Shown: positions 1 to 8,881 of the stretch, piece by piece
Layout of the letters: each line of letters opens with the position of its first letter
How positions within the stretch are numbered: position 1 is the first letter of the stretch
NCBI RefSeq assembly: GCF_003711225.1
Contig: NZ_CP031030.1
Coordinates: 868,001-932,000 of the forward strand
Reading direction: 5' to 3'
DNA from: Runella sp. SP2
Lineage (GTDB): Bacteria; Bacteroidota; Bacteroidia; Cytophagales; Spirosomataceae
DNA length: 64,000 nt
Notes under the pieces: model-generated
Seen by the model: the letters and a program-made list of their open reading frames with translations, nothing else
What the model was told of the DNA's origin: nothing
Databases searched by the model: none
Program-made: the position numbers and the translations under genes

Positions 1-1152
1 ATGAAAGGGCTGGATGTATCCAGCAAAGGCATCAAAAACTTAGAAGGAATTCAGGGCTTTACTTCGTTAGAAACCTTGATTTGTATTACGAATAGCTTAA
101 CTACCTTGCCGCCCCTTCCTTCTACATTAGTTTCACTCTATTGTGATTTGAATAACCTGACGAGCTTACCGACTTTACCTTCGGGGCTTGTTACGCTGAG
201 TTGTAAGTTTAATAAATTAACAGCACTTCCAGCGATTCCTGGCGCAATGACTCAATTAGCCTTTAATAACAATGAGGTTGCAGTTTTGCCTGCCCTGCCA
301 TCTTCCATGATTTATTTGGATGCGACTCGTAACAAATTAACATCTCTTCCAACGCTTCCTACAAGTTTGCGTTACTTGAGTTGCACTGGAAACGAACTTA
401 CATCACTGCCAAGTTTACCATCGACAATTGAATATTTGAGTTGCTCAAATAACAAACTGACCGCTATTCCAACGTTGCCATCGGTTATGACTACATTTTA
501 TTGTGCTGATAACCTATTGACATCATTACCCCAATTGCCTGCTAGTTTGACGCAGGTTCTGAACTGTGCAAAAAATCAACTTACGGCTTTGCCAGCATTG
601 CCTTCGGGATTAAAAGAGATTGATTGTGGATTTAACGCACTTACGACGCTTCCGACATTGCCGACAAGTCTCAATACTTTGGTGGCTGAAAATAATCAAA
701 TATCTAATTTGCCGCCTTTTCCTGCGTCATTGTCAGTCGTTTATATTAAAAATAATCGTTTGTTAAGTTTGCCAGCTTTGCCCGAAAGTTTGTACTTTTT
801 GAATATTCAAAACAACCTGCTCACCTGTCTGCCAGAGTTGAAAAATGGCTCAATGTATTTATACATAGACGCGGATAAGATTACTTGTTTACCAAATATA
901 CCTGCCAGTATTATTGTGTTTAATGCTTTGAGTATTCCTATTCCAACTCCGCCAGTTTGCCCAACCAACATTAATCATCCAATTGGATCAGTAGCGGCAA
1001 ACTCGTATGTAGCAAAAGAAAAAATAGAAAGTACAGCGACGCTTTCGTCGGGTAAAACAAATTATTTTGCTACCCAATCCATCACTTTAAATCCAGGCTT
1101 TGTTGCTTCCAATGCGACTACATTCTTGGTAGAGGTACGTACGTGTAAGTAG
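1..1152 (+). CDS. Leucine-rich-repeat surface/secreted protein, 5' end missing
   Basis: The protein is built from about thirteen LRRs of roughly 21 residues with an L-T-x-L-P-x-L-P core, the short bacterial LRR type also seen in YopM/IpaH-like proteins. The last ~60 residues (Ser/Thr-rich, then S-I-T-L-N-P-G-F) look like the 3-coathanger-stack/GCX_COOH C-terminal region of Bacteroidota secreted proteins, ending in R-T-C-K. Aligned with its tandem paralogue downstream, it starts about 60 residues late and has no signal peptide, so the gene probably begins before the window and the ATG at base 1 is internal. Ligand unknown. The domain calls rest on repeat pattern and family knowledge; function is not shown. 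Confidence 0.85.
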   Translation: MKGLDVSSKGIKNLEGIQGFTSLETLICITNSLTTLPPLPSTLVSLYCDLNNLTSLPTLPSGLVTLSCKFNKLTALPAIPGAMTQLAFNNNEVAVLPALPSSMIYLDATRNKLTSLPTLPTSLRYLSCTGNELTSLPSLPSTIEYLSCSNNKLTAIPTLPSVMTTFYCADNLLTSLPQLPASLTQVLNCAKNQLTALPALPSGLKEIDCGFNALTTLPTLPTSLNTLVAENNQISNLPPFPASLSVVYIKNNRLLSLPALPESLYFLNIQNNLLTCLPELKNGSMYLYIDADKITCLPNIPASIIVFNALSIPIPTPPVCPTNINHPIGSVAANSYVAKEKIESTATLSSGKTNYFATQSITLNPGFVASNATTFLVEVRTCK

Positions 1153-1194
1153 AGAAGTCTAAACTTTGGGGAATGGTGTAACAAATTGAACGTT

Positions 1195-2274
1195 ATGAGA
1201 TTACATTTTGTATTCCTCCTTTTTCTGGGACTATTTATGCCTGTTTCAAAAAGCGAAGCACAAATAGTCCCAGACTCCAATTTCGCCCAAGCAATACGTA
1301 CTACTTGCCCAGATTGTATTGATAGCACAAATAAACTTTTGCCAGCTGCGGCAAATTTGAAAATTTTAAATGTTTCAGAGAAAAATATTCGCAGTTTGGC
1401 TGGGCTAGAGGGATTTGCTGGATTGGAACAATTAATTTGCAACGCAAATCAATTAACTAGCCTACCTGAATTGCCAACTACATTAGAATGGCTATTTTGT
1501 AGCAGCAATAAAATTACGCAACTCCCAAAGCTTCCTGAATCGCTGCAAATACTTTGGTGTTCAGCAAATGAACTAGAAACCATACCACCTTTGCCTACTT
1601 CATTAATACGTTTAATATGTGGTAATAACAAGTTAAAGGCATTGCCTGAAAATCTTCCTGCTACACTAGATTTGATTGACTGTAGTAGAAATCAAATTAC
1701 ACACTTGCCTCAAATGGATTATATTCCCTATTTAAGATTTTTAACCTGCAATAATAACCAACTGAAACAGTTACCTAAACTATCTCAATTGTTTACGCTG
1801 AAATGCGCTAATAATCAATTAAAATCATTGTCTCGGTTGCCCGATACCATAAGAGAATTGGACTGTAGTAATAACCAAATCTCTTTTTTAACCAATTTGC
1901 CTAGGGTAGGAATATTGTTGAATCTTTCTTCTAATCAATTGACTTGTTTGCCGACTATCCACGTCGAATATTTGTTTAGCCTTACCATAGATACAGATAA
2001 AATAAAGTGCCTTCCTAATGATTTAGGCACTATTGTAGTGAAAAATCGTGAGGGAGTGCAAGTCCCTACTCCGCCTGTATGCCAAGAAAATTTGACCCAT
2101 GCCACGGGAAATTTGGCAGCAGATACGTACGTCGCAACCAAGAAAATTGAAAGCGCTGCCCTGCTTCTTGAAGGGACTACGAAGTACCACACAACACAAT
2201 CGATTACCCTAAATCCAGGTTTTTCAACGGCTGCTACCACGACTTTTGTGGCGGAATTACGTACTTGTAATTGA
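1195..2274 (+). CDS. Secreted leucine-rich-repeat protein, tandem paralogue
   Basis: 359 residues. A signal peptide (hydrophobic segment ending S-E-A-Q) is followed by about eleven L-x-x-L-P repeats and a C-terminal region with S-I-T-L-N-P-G-F and a terminal R-T-C-N. This matches the upstream gene in architecture, so the two are a tandem duplication that has since diverged. The ATG at 1195 is preferred over an in-frame TTG at 1186 because it gives a standard signal peptide. The gap to the upstream stop is only 42 bp, so co-transcription is likely. Probably surface-exposed or secreted; the C-terminal region resembles a sorting/anchoring module (family knowledge). Binding partner unknown. Confidence 0.87.
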   Translation: MRLHFVFLLFLGLFMPVSKSEAQIVPDSNFAQAIRTTCPDCIDSTNKLLPAAANLKILNVSEKNIRSLAGLEGFAGLEQLICNANQLTSLPELPTTLEWLFCSSNKITQLPKLPESLQILWCSANELETIPPLPTSLIRLICGNNKLKALPENLPATLDLIDCSRNQITHLPQMDYIPYLRFLTCNNNQLKQLPKLSQLFTLKCANNQLKSLSRLPDTIRELDCSNNQISFLTNLPRVGILLNLSSNQLTCLPTIHVEYLFSLTIDTDKIKCLPNDLGTIVVKNREGVQVPTPPVCQENLTHATGNLAADTYVATKKIESAALLLEGTTKYHTTQSITLNPGFSTAATTTFVAELRTCN

Positions 2275-2382
2275 AATAAATATCGCTCGCTGAGGCGTGA
2301 TAAACATTTGGCAGCCGAATTAATTTTCTGTTAATTCTGGTATAGATTTTCAATTCACCGATATTTATACTAATTTTACGCG

Positions 2383-2406
2383 GCAAATAAGGAATCGTTT
2401 ATTTGC
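2383..2406 (+). promoter_or_regulatory. Inverted repeat abutting the guaB start codon
   Basis: GCAAATAA (2383-2390) and TTATTTGC (2399-2406) form an 8-bp perfect stem with an 8-nt loop, ending one base before the guaB ATG at 2408. It could be an operator or an mRNA hairpin limiting ribosome access. A near-consensus -7 box (TAATTTTA) lies about 10 bp upstream. Role inferred only. Confidence 0.45.
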
Positions 2407-2407
2407 T

Positions 2408-3880
2408 ATGCTCTCAGACACATCCAAATTCCTCTACGAGGCCCTCACGTACGACGACGTTCTGCTCGTCCCTGCTTACTCCGAAGTGCTCCCGCGTGAC
2501 ACAACCACGCAAACACAACTCACTCGAAATATTCGATTGAATGTTCCTCTGTTATCTGCTGCTATGGATACCGTTACTGAATACCAATTGGCCATTGCCA
2601 TGGCGCAAGAGGGAGGAATCGGGATTATCCATAAAAACATGACTGTTGAAGCCCAAGCTGCGCAAGTACGTAAAGTAAAACGCTCCGAAAGTGGGATGAT
2701 TGTTGACCCTATTACGTTAGACGAAGACGCTACGCTGCGTGACGCACATCGCATTATGTCTGAGTTCAAAATCGGAGGGATTCCTGTGGTTGATAAAAGC
2801 AGTAAATTGATTGGTATTATCACCAACCGCGATTTACGTTTCCAAAAAGATTTAACCAAAGGCGTGGTTGGCGTTATGACCAAAGATAACCTGATCACTG
2901 CTAACGAAGGTATCACGCTCGAAGAAGCCGAAAGTATTTTGCAGGAGTTTAAGATTGAAAAATTGCCTATCGTTGACAAACACCATAAATTGGTAGGTTT
3001 GGTTACGTATCGTGACATTATTAAACGTAAAGACCGCCCCAATGCCTGCAAAGACAGTCTTGGACGCCTTCGGGTTGGAGCGGCAGTAGGTGTGACGCCC
3101 GATTTGATTCGTCGCGTTGAAGCACTCCTTAAAGCGGGTGTGGACGTGGTAAGTATCGACACTGCTCACGGACATTCATTAGGGGTAATTGAAGCATTGA
3201 AAGGGGTGAAAAGCCAATTCCCTAATTTGGATGTATTGGTTGGAAATATTGCGACTGGCGAAGCTGCTCAGGCATTGGCCGCAGCGGGTGCTGATGGGGT
3301 AAAAGTAGGCGTTGGCCCTGGAAGTATCTGTACGACGCGTATCATTGCGGGAATCGGGATGCCACAGTTGACGGCGGTTTACGAAGCCGCCAAAGCCATT
3401 GAAGGCACAGGAGTTCCAGTGATTGCCGACGGTGGTATTCGCTATTCGGGTGATATTGTAAAAGCAATTGCTGCGGGTGCAAACACCGTAATGATTGGTT
3501 CGTTGTTAGCAGGGACGGAAGAAGCACCAGGCGAAGAAATTCTTTACGAAGGACGTCGCTTTAAATCATACCGTGGTATGGGCTCGGTTGAAGCGATGGA
3601 AGATGGTTCGAAAGACCGTTATTTCCAAGATGCAGAAGACGACATCAAGAAACTTGTGCCCGAAGGAATCGTAGGCCGCGTTCCGTACAAAGGAAAAGTA
3701 GCCGAAATCATTTACCAATTGGTAGGTGGTTTGAAAGCTGGAATGGGCTACTGCGGTGCGGCTGATATTCAAACCCTGCAAAAAGCGAAATTTGTTCGTA
3801 TCAGCGCGGCGGGGATGAAAGAAAGCCATCCGCACGATATTCACATTGCGAAGGAAGCACCAAACTATACTACAAAATAG
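2408..3880 (+). CDS. guaB: IMP dehydrogenase
   Basis: 490 residues, full length. It oxidises IMP to XMP with NAD+, the committed step of GMP synthesis, in the cytoplasm. A TIM barrel is interrupted by two CBS domains (about residues 98-145 and 156-205). The catalytic loop G-P-G-S-I-C-T-T carries Cys308, and the substrate/NAD-site segments D-G-G-I-R (about 341) and Y-R-G-M-G-S (about 388) are intact. It ends with a strong hairpin terminator shared with the convergent nhaD. A palindrome sits directly before the start codon. Nothing unusual in the protein itself. Confidence 0.98.
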   Translation: MLSDTSKFLYEALTYDDVLLVPAYSEVLPRDTTTQTQLTRNIRLNVPLLSAAMDTVTEYQLAIAMAQEGGIGIIHKNMTVEAQAAQVRKVKRSESGMIVDPITLDEDATLRDAHRIMSEFKIGGIPVVDKSSKLIGIITNRDLRFQKDLTKGVVGVMTKDNLITANEGITLEEAESILQEFKIEKLPIVDKHHKLVGLVTYRDIIKRKDRPNACKDSLGRLRVGAAVGVTPDLIRRVEALLKAGVDVVSIDTAHGHSLGVIEALKGVKSQFPNLDVLVGNIATGEAAQALAAAGADGVKVGVGPGSICTTRIIAGIGMPQLTAVYEAAKAIEGTGVPVIADGGIRYSGDIVKAIAAGANTVMIGSLLAGTEEAPGEEILYEGRRFKSYRGMGSVEAMEDGSKDRYFQDAEDDIKKLVPEGIVGRVPYKGKVAEIIYQLVGGLKAGMGYCGAADIQTLQKAKFVRISAAGMKESHPHDIHIAKEAPNYTTK

Positions 3881-3898
3881 TTGGAGGCTAGTGGATAC

Positions 3899-3937
3899 AA
3901 AAACGGCCACTTGGACTTGTTCCTTGTGGCCGTTTTT
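3899..3937. terminator. Bidirectional terminator between guaB and nhaD
   Basis: AAAAACGGCCAC and GTGGCCGTTTTT form a perfect 12-bp stem with a 15-nt loop. A and T runs on the two arms let it work on both strands for the convergent genes. Confidence 0.85.
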
Positions 3938-3955
3938 GATTTTAAAGTCAATGAA

Positions 3956-5221
3956 TTACATCATAATAAAGACCAGTGCTCCCGCAACGTAGCCAAGAAG
4001 TGCTAAAAGACTGATGCGTTTGAGATACCAGAAGAAACTGATATTTTCCATACCCATTACTGCTACCCCAGCTGCTGAACCAATAATTAGCATACTACCA
4101 CCTGTACCAGCACAGTAAGCCAAAAACTCCCAAATGCGGTGGTCTTGAGGGTACGTAGCCAAATCGTACATACCCATAGAAGCAGCTACTAATGGTACAT
4201 TGTCGATGACGGCGGAGGCAATCCCAATAATAAATACAATGGCATCCGAATTTCCGATGGTATCGTTCATCCAGGCAGCTAAACCAGAAAGCGTGTGCGT
4301 CACTTCAAGCACGCCGATGGCCAATAATATTCCCATAAAAAACAAAATACTACTGGTATCAATTTTGCTCAATGCGTGTGCTGCGGTAAAAGGTTTGCGG
4401 TCTTCTTCGTCTTTTTTGGAGTGAAGAACTTCGGAAACAACCCATACCGTTCCGAGCGCAAGTAAAACGCCCATATAAGGCGGCAAATGAGTGACTGTTT
4501 TAAAAATAGGTACAAAAAGCAACATACCTATACCTGTAAAAAACATGGTATTTCGTTCAAAAGTAGTAATGGTTTCATCTGTATCTTTTTTTCTTGGTTT
4601 GGGTGGTTCCAATGAGCCTTTTAGACGGAATGAAAGATAAACTAGTGGAACAATCAAAGAAACTAAGCTCGGGATAATCAACATTTTCATGATATTGACG
4701 GCTGATACTTGTCCGCCAATCCAAAGCATGGTTGTTGTTACGTCGCCCAACGGTGACCATGCTCCGCCTGCGTTGGCAGCAATGATGACAATTCCTGCAA
4801 AAAAGCGACGCATATCGGTATCACGAATGATTTTTCGCAACAATGATACCATTACAATAGCCGTAGTGAGGTTGTCGAGTACGGCCGAAAGAAAAAAAGT
4901 AAGAATGCTGATAATCCAAAGGAGTGTGCGGGTGTCTTTGGTATGAATGCGTTCTGTGATGACTCCAAAGCCTTGATGGGCATCAATGAGTTCGACAATG
5001 GTCATGGCGCCAAGTAGGAAAAACGCAATCTCCGCAATGTTTGCCAAATGGTGTGATAACTCTTCCCCAACCTGATGTGAATCCACCGAGCCAAACGCAT
5101 ACAAAGCCCAACAGAACACACCAGTGAGGAGGGCGGTTGCCGTTTTGTTGATGTGAATACTATGCTCAATGGTGATAAAAATGTAGCCGATGACAAATAC
5201 GGCAATAATGAGAGTAATCAT
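3956..5221 (-). CDS. nhaD: NhaD-type Na+/H+ antiporter
   Basis: 421 residues with about eleven to twelve hydrophobic segments spread over the whole length, typical of the ArsB/NhaD (IT) superfamily of inner-membrane carriers. Conserved features seen are the polar intramembrane stretch A-V-L-D-N-L-T-T-A-I, N-A-G-G-A-W-S-P-L-G-D-V-T, and the repeat-related A-V-I-D-N-V-P-L-V-A near the C-terminus. Family role: exchange of cytoplasmic Na+ (or Li+) for protons in ion and pH homeostasis. Monocistronic, convergent with guaB. Ion specificity cannot be read from sequence. Confidence 0.93.
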   Translation of the reverse strand: MITLIIAVFVIGYIFITIEHSIHINKTATALLTGVFCWALYAFGSVDSHQVGEELSHHLANIAEIAFFLLGAMTIVELIDAHQGFGVITERIHTKDTRTLLWIISILTFFLSAVLDNLTTAIVMVSLLRKIIRDTDMRRFFAGIVIIAANAGGAWSPLGDVTTTMLWIGGQVSAVNIMKMLIIPSLVSLIVPLVYLSFRLKGSLEPPKPRKKDTDETITTFERNTMFFTGIGMLLFVPIFKTVTHLPPYMGVLLALGTVWVVSEVLHSKKDEEDRKPFTAAHALSKIDTSSILFFMGILLAIGVLEVTHTLSGLAAWMNDTIGNSDAIVFIIGIASAVIDNVPLVAASMGMYDLATYPQDHRIWEFLAYCAGTGGSMLIIGSAAGVAVMGMENISFFWYLKRISLLALLGYVAGALVFIMM

Positions 5222-5369
5222 ACGAATTTTGAAATTTTATGAACCTTCAAAATAAGCAAAAAAACCTTAAAAAGTTGTTAATAATTGGTTATTTCACGCC
5301 ATTAAGCTGTTCTTTTTGGCAAAAATTTTGATGCTTTTAGATAGAAATTGCAAAAAGTAGATAACAAAA

Positions 5370-5395
5370 AAATCCCCTCTGTAAGAAGGGGATTT
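5370..5395 (-). terminator. Terminator of the downstream-listed 165-residue protein gene
   Basis: AAATCCCC and GGGGATTT form an 8-bp stem with a 10-nt loop. On the minus strand it is followed by a T run, so it terminates the gene ending at 5419. Confidence 0.75.
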
Positions 5396-5418
5396 AAGAG
5401 TGTAAGTAAGACCTATTC

Positions 5419-5916
5419 TTACGCCGTTTGCTCCTTAAAATAGCGTTTGAGCCACGTATGGTCGGCGCGGGTTTTCCAGCGGCTCATCCATTGGGCTTTG
5501 GTCGCTACGGTATTGTCAAACACAGTTGTATTGGGTTCGATTTCTTCGTTTAAAACGGCATTTTTGATGTCGGAGACAGGAACGGTTTGAATATTTCCTT
5601 GTGCATCAAGGTAAGCCAAAGAGCGATCAAAAAAATCGACATTTAAACGAGGTCCAATTTCTTGCAGCCAGCGCGTTGACTTGTCGATAGAGCAACCACT
5701 CGGCAATGTTTCACTTTCATCCACCGCAATCACCACAAACCGATGGTGGAATATTTTTCCTGAAGCCGTAAGGGCTTCGCCGTGGGCTTCCCAGCCTTCC
5801 AAAGCGGCTTTGAGGGTTTCGGTAAGTGTCCCTACTTCATCGTCAGTCAGGTTTCGATTGGCCTGATAAATCCAGACGCGGGCTTCAAAAGCAATATCGT
5901 GAAATGGTATGTACAT
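5419..5916 (-). CDS. Conserved Bacteroidota protein of unknown function
   Basis: 165 residues, soluble, no signal peptide or membrane segment. I recall similar short proteins in Bacteroidota carrying the label ABC transporter ATPase, but there is no Walker A, Walker B or signature motif here, so that label is unsupported. Visible features are a conserved-looking N-terminus (Y-I-P-F-H-D-I), an F-H-H-R-F-V-V-I-A-V-D-E-S-E segment, and a C-terminus rich in Trp and basic residues. Own terminator downstream and a long inverted repeat upstream, so probably a single-gene transcript. Function unknown. Confidence 0.75.
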   Translation of the reverse strand: MYIPFHDIAFEARVWIYQANRNLTDDEVGTLTETLKAALEGWEAHGEALTASGKIFHHRFVVIAVDESETLPSGCSIDKSTRWLQEIGPRLNVDFFDRSLAYLDAQGNIQTVPVSDIKNAVLNEEIEPNTTVFDNTVATKAQWMSRWKTRADHTWLKRYFKEQTA

Positions 5917-5949
5917 GACAATTGGCGTTTATGTGTAAGTTTTGCTTGT

Positions 5950-6005
5950 AGAGTGTAAAATGTAGATTGTCGAATTATTGGTTTCATTCGACAATCTGCA
6001 CTCTC
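5950..6005. repeat. Intergenic inverted repeat
   Basis: AGATTGTCGAA (5964-5974) and TTCGACAATCT (5987-5997) make an 11-bp stem. The flanking AGAGTG and CACTCT extend it imperfectly. It lies between two minus-strand genes and is probably the terminator of the Fe-S protein gene. Part of the stem (TTCGACAATC) occurs again at about 6008-6017. Confidence 0.6.
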
Positions 6006-6062
6006 CCTTCGACAATCAAAATAACGTTTTTTGTGGTTTTTTGAGTTCCTCTTTGACGAGCA

Positions 6063-6848
6063 TTACATCGACTGTGCCACCAATTCCGCCAAATCGAAAA
6101 CCTTTACCGACTCTTCTTTTTCTTTGTTTTTGACGCCGTCGGTCATCATTACCATGCAGAAGGGGCAACCCACCGCGATGGTTTCGGCACCCGTGGCAAG
6201 GGCTTCTTCGATGCGCTCAATGTTGATGTCTTTTTTGCCTTTTTCGGGTTCTTTAAACATTTGGGCACCGCCTGCTCCGCAACAAAGTCCTTTTACTTTC
6301 GCACGTTTCATTTCCACTAAATCGGCATCAAGGGCTTCAATAACTGCGCGTGGAGCTTCGTAGATGTCGTTGGCGCGACCCAAATAACAAGAATCGTGGA
6401 ACGTGATTTTTTTACCTTTGAACGTACCTCCACCTTCAAGTTTTATTTTGCCCGCGTTGATAAGTTGCTGCAAAAACTCCGAATGGTGAATGACTTCGTA
6501 GTTTCCACCGATGGCAGGATATTCGTTTTTGAGGGTATTAAAACAGTGCGGACAAGCCGTCACAATTTTTTTTACGCCATACATATCAAGTACTTGAATA
6601 TTGGCCATGGCTTGCATCTGAAACGTAAATTCATTGCCAGCTCGCCTTGCGGGGTCGCCTGTGCAGCCTTCTTCGGTACCCAAGACGGCAAATTTTACCC
6701 CAACGGCATTTAAAATTTTGACAAATGCGACCGTCACTTTTTTGTAGCGGTCATCAAATGACCCCGCACAGCCTACCCAGAAAAGTACTTCGGGGGTTTC
6801 TCCGCTAGCGGCCATTTCGGCCATGGTTGGTACTTTGATTTCAGACAT
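6063..6848 (-). CDS. (Fe-S)-binding protein with two CCG domains (HdrB/LutA/GlpC-like)
   Basis: 261 residues. Two cysteine-rich CCG-type halves are visible: the first includes V-G-C-A-G, E-E-G-C-T-G-D-P and A-C-P-H-C; the second includes D-S-C-Y-L-G, G-L-C-C-G-A-G-G and G-C-P-F-C. Such domains bind an Fe-S cluster in heterodisulfide-reductase B, LutA/LldE and glycolate-oxidase F-type electron-transfer subunits. Bacteroidota homologues are often encoded beside a second ferredoxin-type Fe-S protein; no partner lies next to it here because the upstream neighbour is the divergent ppa. Probably cytoplasmic or membrane-peripheral electron transfer; redox partner unknown. Confidence 0.88.
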   Translation of the reverse strand: MSEIKVPTMAEMAASGETPEVLFWVGCAGSFDDRYKKVTVAFVKILNAVGVKFAVLGTEEGCTGDPARRAGNEFTFQMQAMANIQVLDMYGVKKIVTACPHCFNTLKNEYPAIGGNYEVIHHSEFLQQLINAGKIKLEGGGTFKGKKITFHDSCYLGRANDIYEAPRAVIEALDADLVEMKRAKVKGLCCGAGGAQMFKEPEKGKKDINIERIEEALATGAETIAVGCPFCMVMMTDGVKNKEKEESVKVFDLAELVAQSM

Positions 6849-6949
6849 TGGATTGGTTCGTAGGTTTGATGAAAAGTGGTTTTTCGGTGATTCTATGTTG
6901 CAAAATCTACATTTTTATTAAAAACTCAAAACCATTGCTAAGGGTTGAT

Positions 6950-6957
6950 TACATTTG
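6950..6957 (+). promoter_or_regulatory. Putative -7 element upstream of ppa
   Basis: TACATTTG matches the Bacteroidota -7 consensus TAnnTTTG, 46 bp before the ppa start. The nearest upstream TTG (6935-6937) is only 12 bp away, short for a -33 element, so confidence is limited. Confidence 0.45.
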
Positions 6958-7003
6958 CCATTGATAATGAGTGAATCGTCACTAACCAAAAATAATAATA
7001 AAC

Positions 7004-7621
7004 TTGAAAAGCGTTTATAAGTCTCACCCTTGGCATGGTATTCCCATCGGTGAAAATGCCCCAGAAACTTTAACGGCCTTTATTGAAATTGTACCTACGG
7101 ATACGGTTAAGTACGAAATCGACAAAACAACGGGTTATCTGAAAATTGACCGCCCGCAAAAATATTCTAACATTGTTCCTGCCCTCTATGGTTTTGTTCC
7201 AAAAACCTACTGCGGCGATACCATTGCTGAATATGCACGCCAGCAGTCGGGACGTAATGACATCAAAGAAGGCGACGGAGACCCGTTGGATATTTGTGTG
7301 TTGAGCGAAAGCAACATCCCTCACGGAGATATTATTTGTCAAGCGATTCCTATTGGTGGCTTGCGTTTGATTGATAAAGGTGAAGCCGACGATAAAATCA
7401 TTGCGGTGTTGAAAGATGATTTGCTCTACAGCAAATACCGTGACATTAGCGAGCTTCCTCGTAGCGTAGTTAACCGCCTTCAACACTACTTCCTGACCTA
7501 CAAAAACTTGCCAGGCGAACCAATGACCTGCGAAATTGCCAATGTATATGGTCGGGAAGAAGCGCATCAAGTGATTCGCAATTCGGTAACGGATTACTTG
7601 AATAATTTCGGAATGCTTTAA
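7004..7621 (+). CDS. ppa: Inorganic pyrophosphatase (family I)
   Basis: 205 residues. It hydrolyses PPi to two phosphates, pulling biosynthetic reactions forward in the cytoplasm. The signature D-G-D-P-L-D (Asp91, Asp93, Asp96) that binds Mg2+ and substrate is intact, as are upstream Lys/Arg/Tyr-containing segments typical of family I. The start is a TTG at 7004: the frame closes at a TAA at 6983-6985 and no ATG or GTG lies between, so the non-ATG start is forced by the sequence. Followed by the tandem palindromic repeat region. Confidence 0.95.
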   Translation: MKSVYKSHPWHGIPIGENAPETLTAFIEIVPTDTVKYEIDKTTGYLKIDRPQKYSNIVPALYGFVPKTYCGDTIAEYARQQSGRNDIKEGDGDPLDICVLSESNIPHGDIICQAIPIGGLRLIDKGEADDKIIAVLKDDLLYSKYRDISELPRSVVNRLQHYFLTYKNLPGEPMTCEIANVYGREEAHQVIRNSVTDYLNNFGML

Positions 7622-7627
7622 TTCATA

Positions 7628-7835
7628 CCCCTTCCAAGTTTCGATTTCTGCGAATAAAAACTTGGAAGGGGTTTTTTACGCGGGTTGTGAGCAACCCTTT
7701 TCACGGTATCCCTTCCAAGTTTCGATTTCTGCGAATAAAAACTTGGAAGGGTTGTTTTACGCGGGTTGTGAGCAACCCTTTTCACGGTATCCCTTCCAAG
7801 TTTCGATTTCAACGAATACGTAAACTTGGAAGGGA
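7628..7835. repeat. Tandem palindromic intergenic repeat, 2.5 units of about 81 bp
   Basis: Units start at 7628, 7710 and 7791. Each begins with an inverted repeat (CCTTCCAAGTTT ... AAACTTGGAAGG) around the loop TCGATTTCTGCGAATA. The first two then carry a short hairpin, GGGTTGTGAGCAACCC, and TTTTCACGGTAT. The third unit has only the first palindrome, with a changed loop. Units 1 and 2 are almost identical. It lies between convergent ppa and the acyltransferase gene and can serve as terminator. Related palindromes occur at about 15382-15421 and 19072-19145. Confidence 0.9.
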
Positions 7836-7839
7836 TTTT

Positions 7840-8688
7840 TTATTTTCGTTTGTGTTTCCAGCGATTGTGCGACCAGAGCCAATCCGACGGATGTTGGCGA
7901 ATACTTTCTTCTAATTTACTCTTATACATTTCCGTAATTCTCCCATCCGAAAGCGACTGATAGGGCGGCAGGCCAATAAGTTGAAAAGAAACCGCATAAT
8001 AGCCGCGCCGTTTTCGATAAATATCCGCAAAAACGATTGGCATTTCGGTCGCTCGTGCTATTTTTTCTGTTCCAGGGAAAAAAGCGGTATCTTGATGCAA
8101 AAAAGAAAACCAATGCGCGTGTTCAGGAGAGTGGGGCGATTGGTCCGCTACAAGCCCAATGAGCCTTGGTAGGTGTTTTCTGGTAACAATTTCGCGCATC
8201 AACCGTGGCATCGGAATCAGGTGAACTCCAAACGAGGCGCGTAAAGACTGCATAAATTTATCAGATTTTTCATTGGTCAACGTTTTATAAACGGCATCTA
8301 CAGGAATTCCGCGCGTTGTCAAACTTGCGGGAACCCATTCCCAGTTGGCCGTGTGCGCTCCAAACGATAAAAAAGGCTGATTTTTAGCAATAAAACCTTG
8401 TAATAGCTCAATGTTTTGAACTTCTACCCGCTGTTGAATTTCGGCAACGGAAAGGTGAGGAAGTTTGAGCGTTTCTACGAAAATATCGGCTAAATGTTGG
8501 TAAAATTTTCGGGCAATTTGCTTGGTTTCCTTTGGTGATTTTTCAGGAAATGCGTGTTGAAGATGCTTGAAAACAAGTTTTTTGCGGTAACCGACAACGT
8601 AATAAAGCAGAAAATACACAAAATCTGACAATAGATACAGCACCGACAGAGGCAAATACCCTATCCAACTCAAAAATCTCATGGCCAA
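7840..8688 (-). CDS. Lysophospholipid/lipid A acyltransferase, LpxL/HtrB family
   Basis: 282 residues. An N-terminal hydrophobic anchor (about residues 5-33) precedes the acyltransferase domain. The catalytic H-x4-E is seen as H-T-A-N-W-E (His112, Glu117), the LpxL/HtrB arrangement. The family transfers a secondary acyl chain to lipid A precursors at the inner membrane; some Bacteroidota members act on other lipids such as ornithine lipids. The stop codon lies next to the repeat region that would terminate it. Specific acyl donor and acceptor are not readable. Confidence 0.9.
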   Translation of the reverse strand: MAMRFLSWIGYLPLSVLYLLSDFVYFLLYYVVGYRKKLVFKHLQHAFPEKSPKETKQIARKFYQHLADIFVETLKLPHLSVAEIQQRVEVQNIELLQGFIAKNQPFLSFGAHTANWEWVPASLTTRGIPVDAVYKTLTNEKSDKFMQSLRASFGVHLIPMPRLMREIVTRKHLPRLIGLVADQSPHSPEHAHWFSFLHQDTAFFPGTEKIARATEMPIVFADIYRKRRGYYAVSFQLIGLPPYQSLSDGRITEMYKSKLEESIRQHPSDWLWSHNRWKHKRK

Positions 8689-8881
8689 TAATATAAGGTG
8701 GAAACTTGTTTAATGATTGCAAATGTAAAAAGCTTTACTGCGTAATCAAATACAGAAAATTTGTACTTTCCTTACTTACTATGCTCATTCAGGGGCTTTT
8801 TGTAAATTTTTTTGTGATTTTTTTGATAATATGACTCAAATTGCTTTACTTACGAAATCACACTTATTTAAGTAAAAAGCA

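Noticed and set aside
2476-3162. 228-residue minus-strand frame antisense to guaB
   Set aside because: Complete overlap with a clear guaB; composition typical of a shadow frame.
5419-5916. ABC transporter ATPase annotation
   Set aside because: No Walker A, Walker B or signature motif; the name appears to be an inherited mislabel.
7628-7835. Possible CRISPR array
   Set aside because: Units are contiguous palindromes of ~81 bp with no unique spacers, and no cas genes are present.
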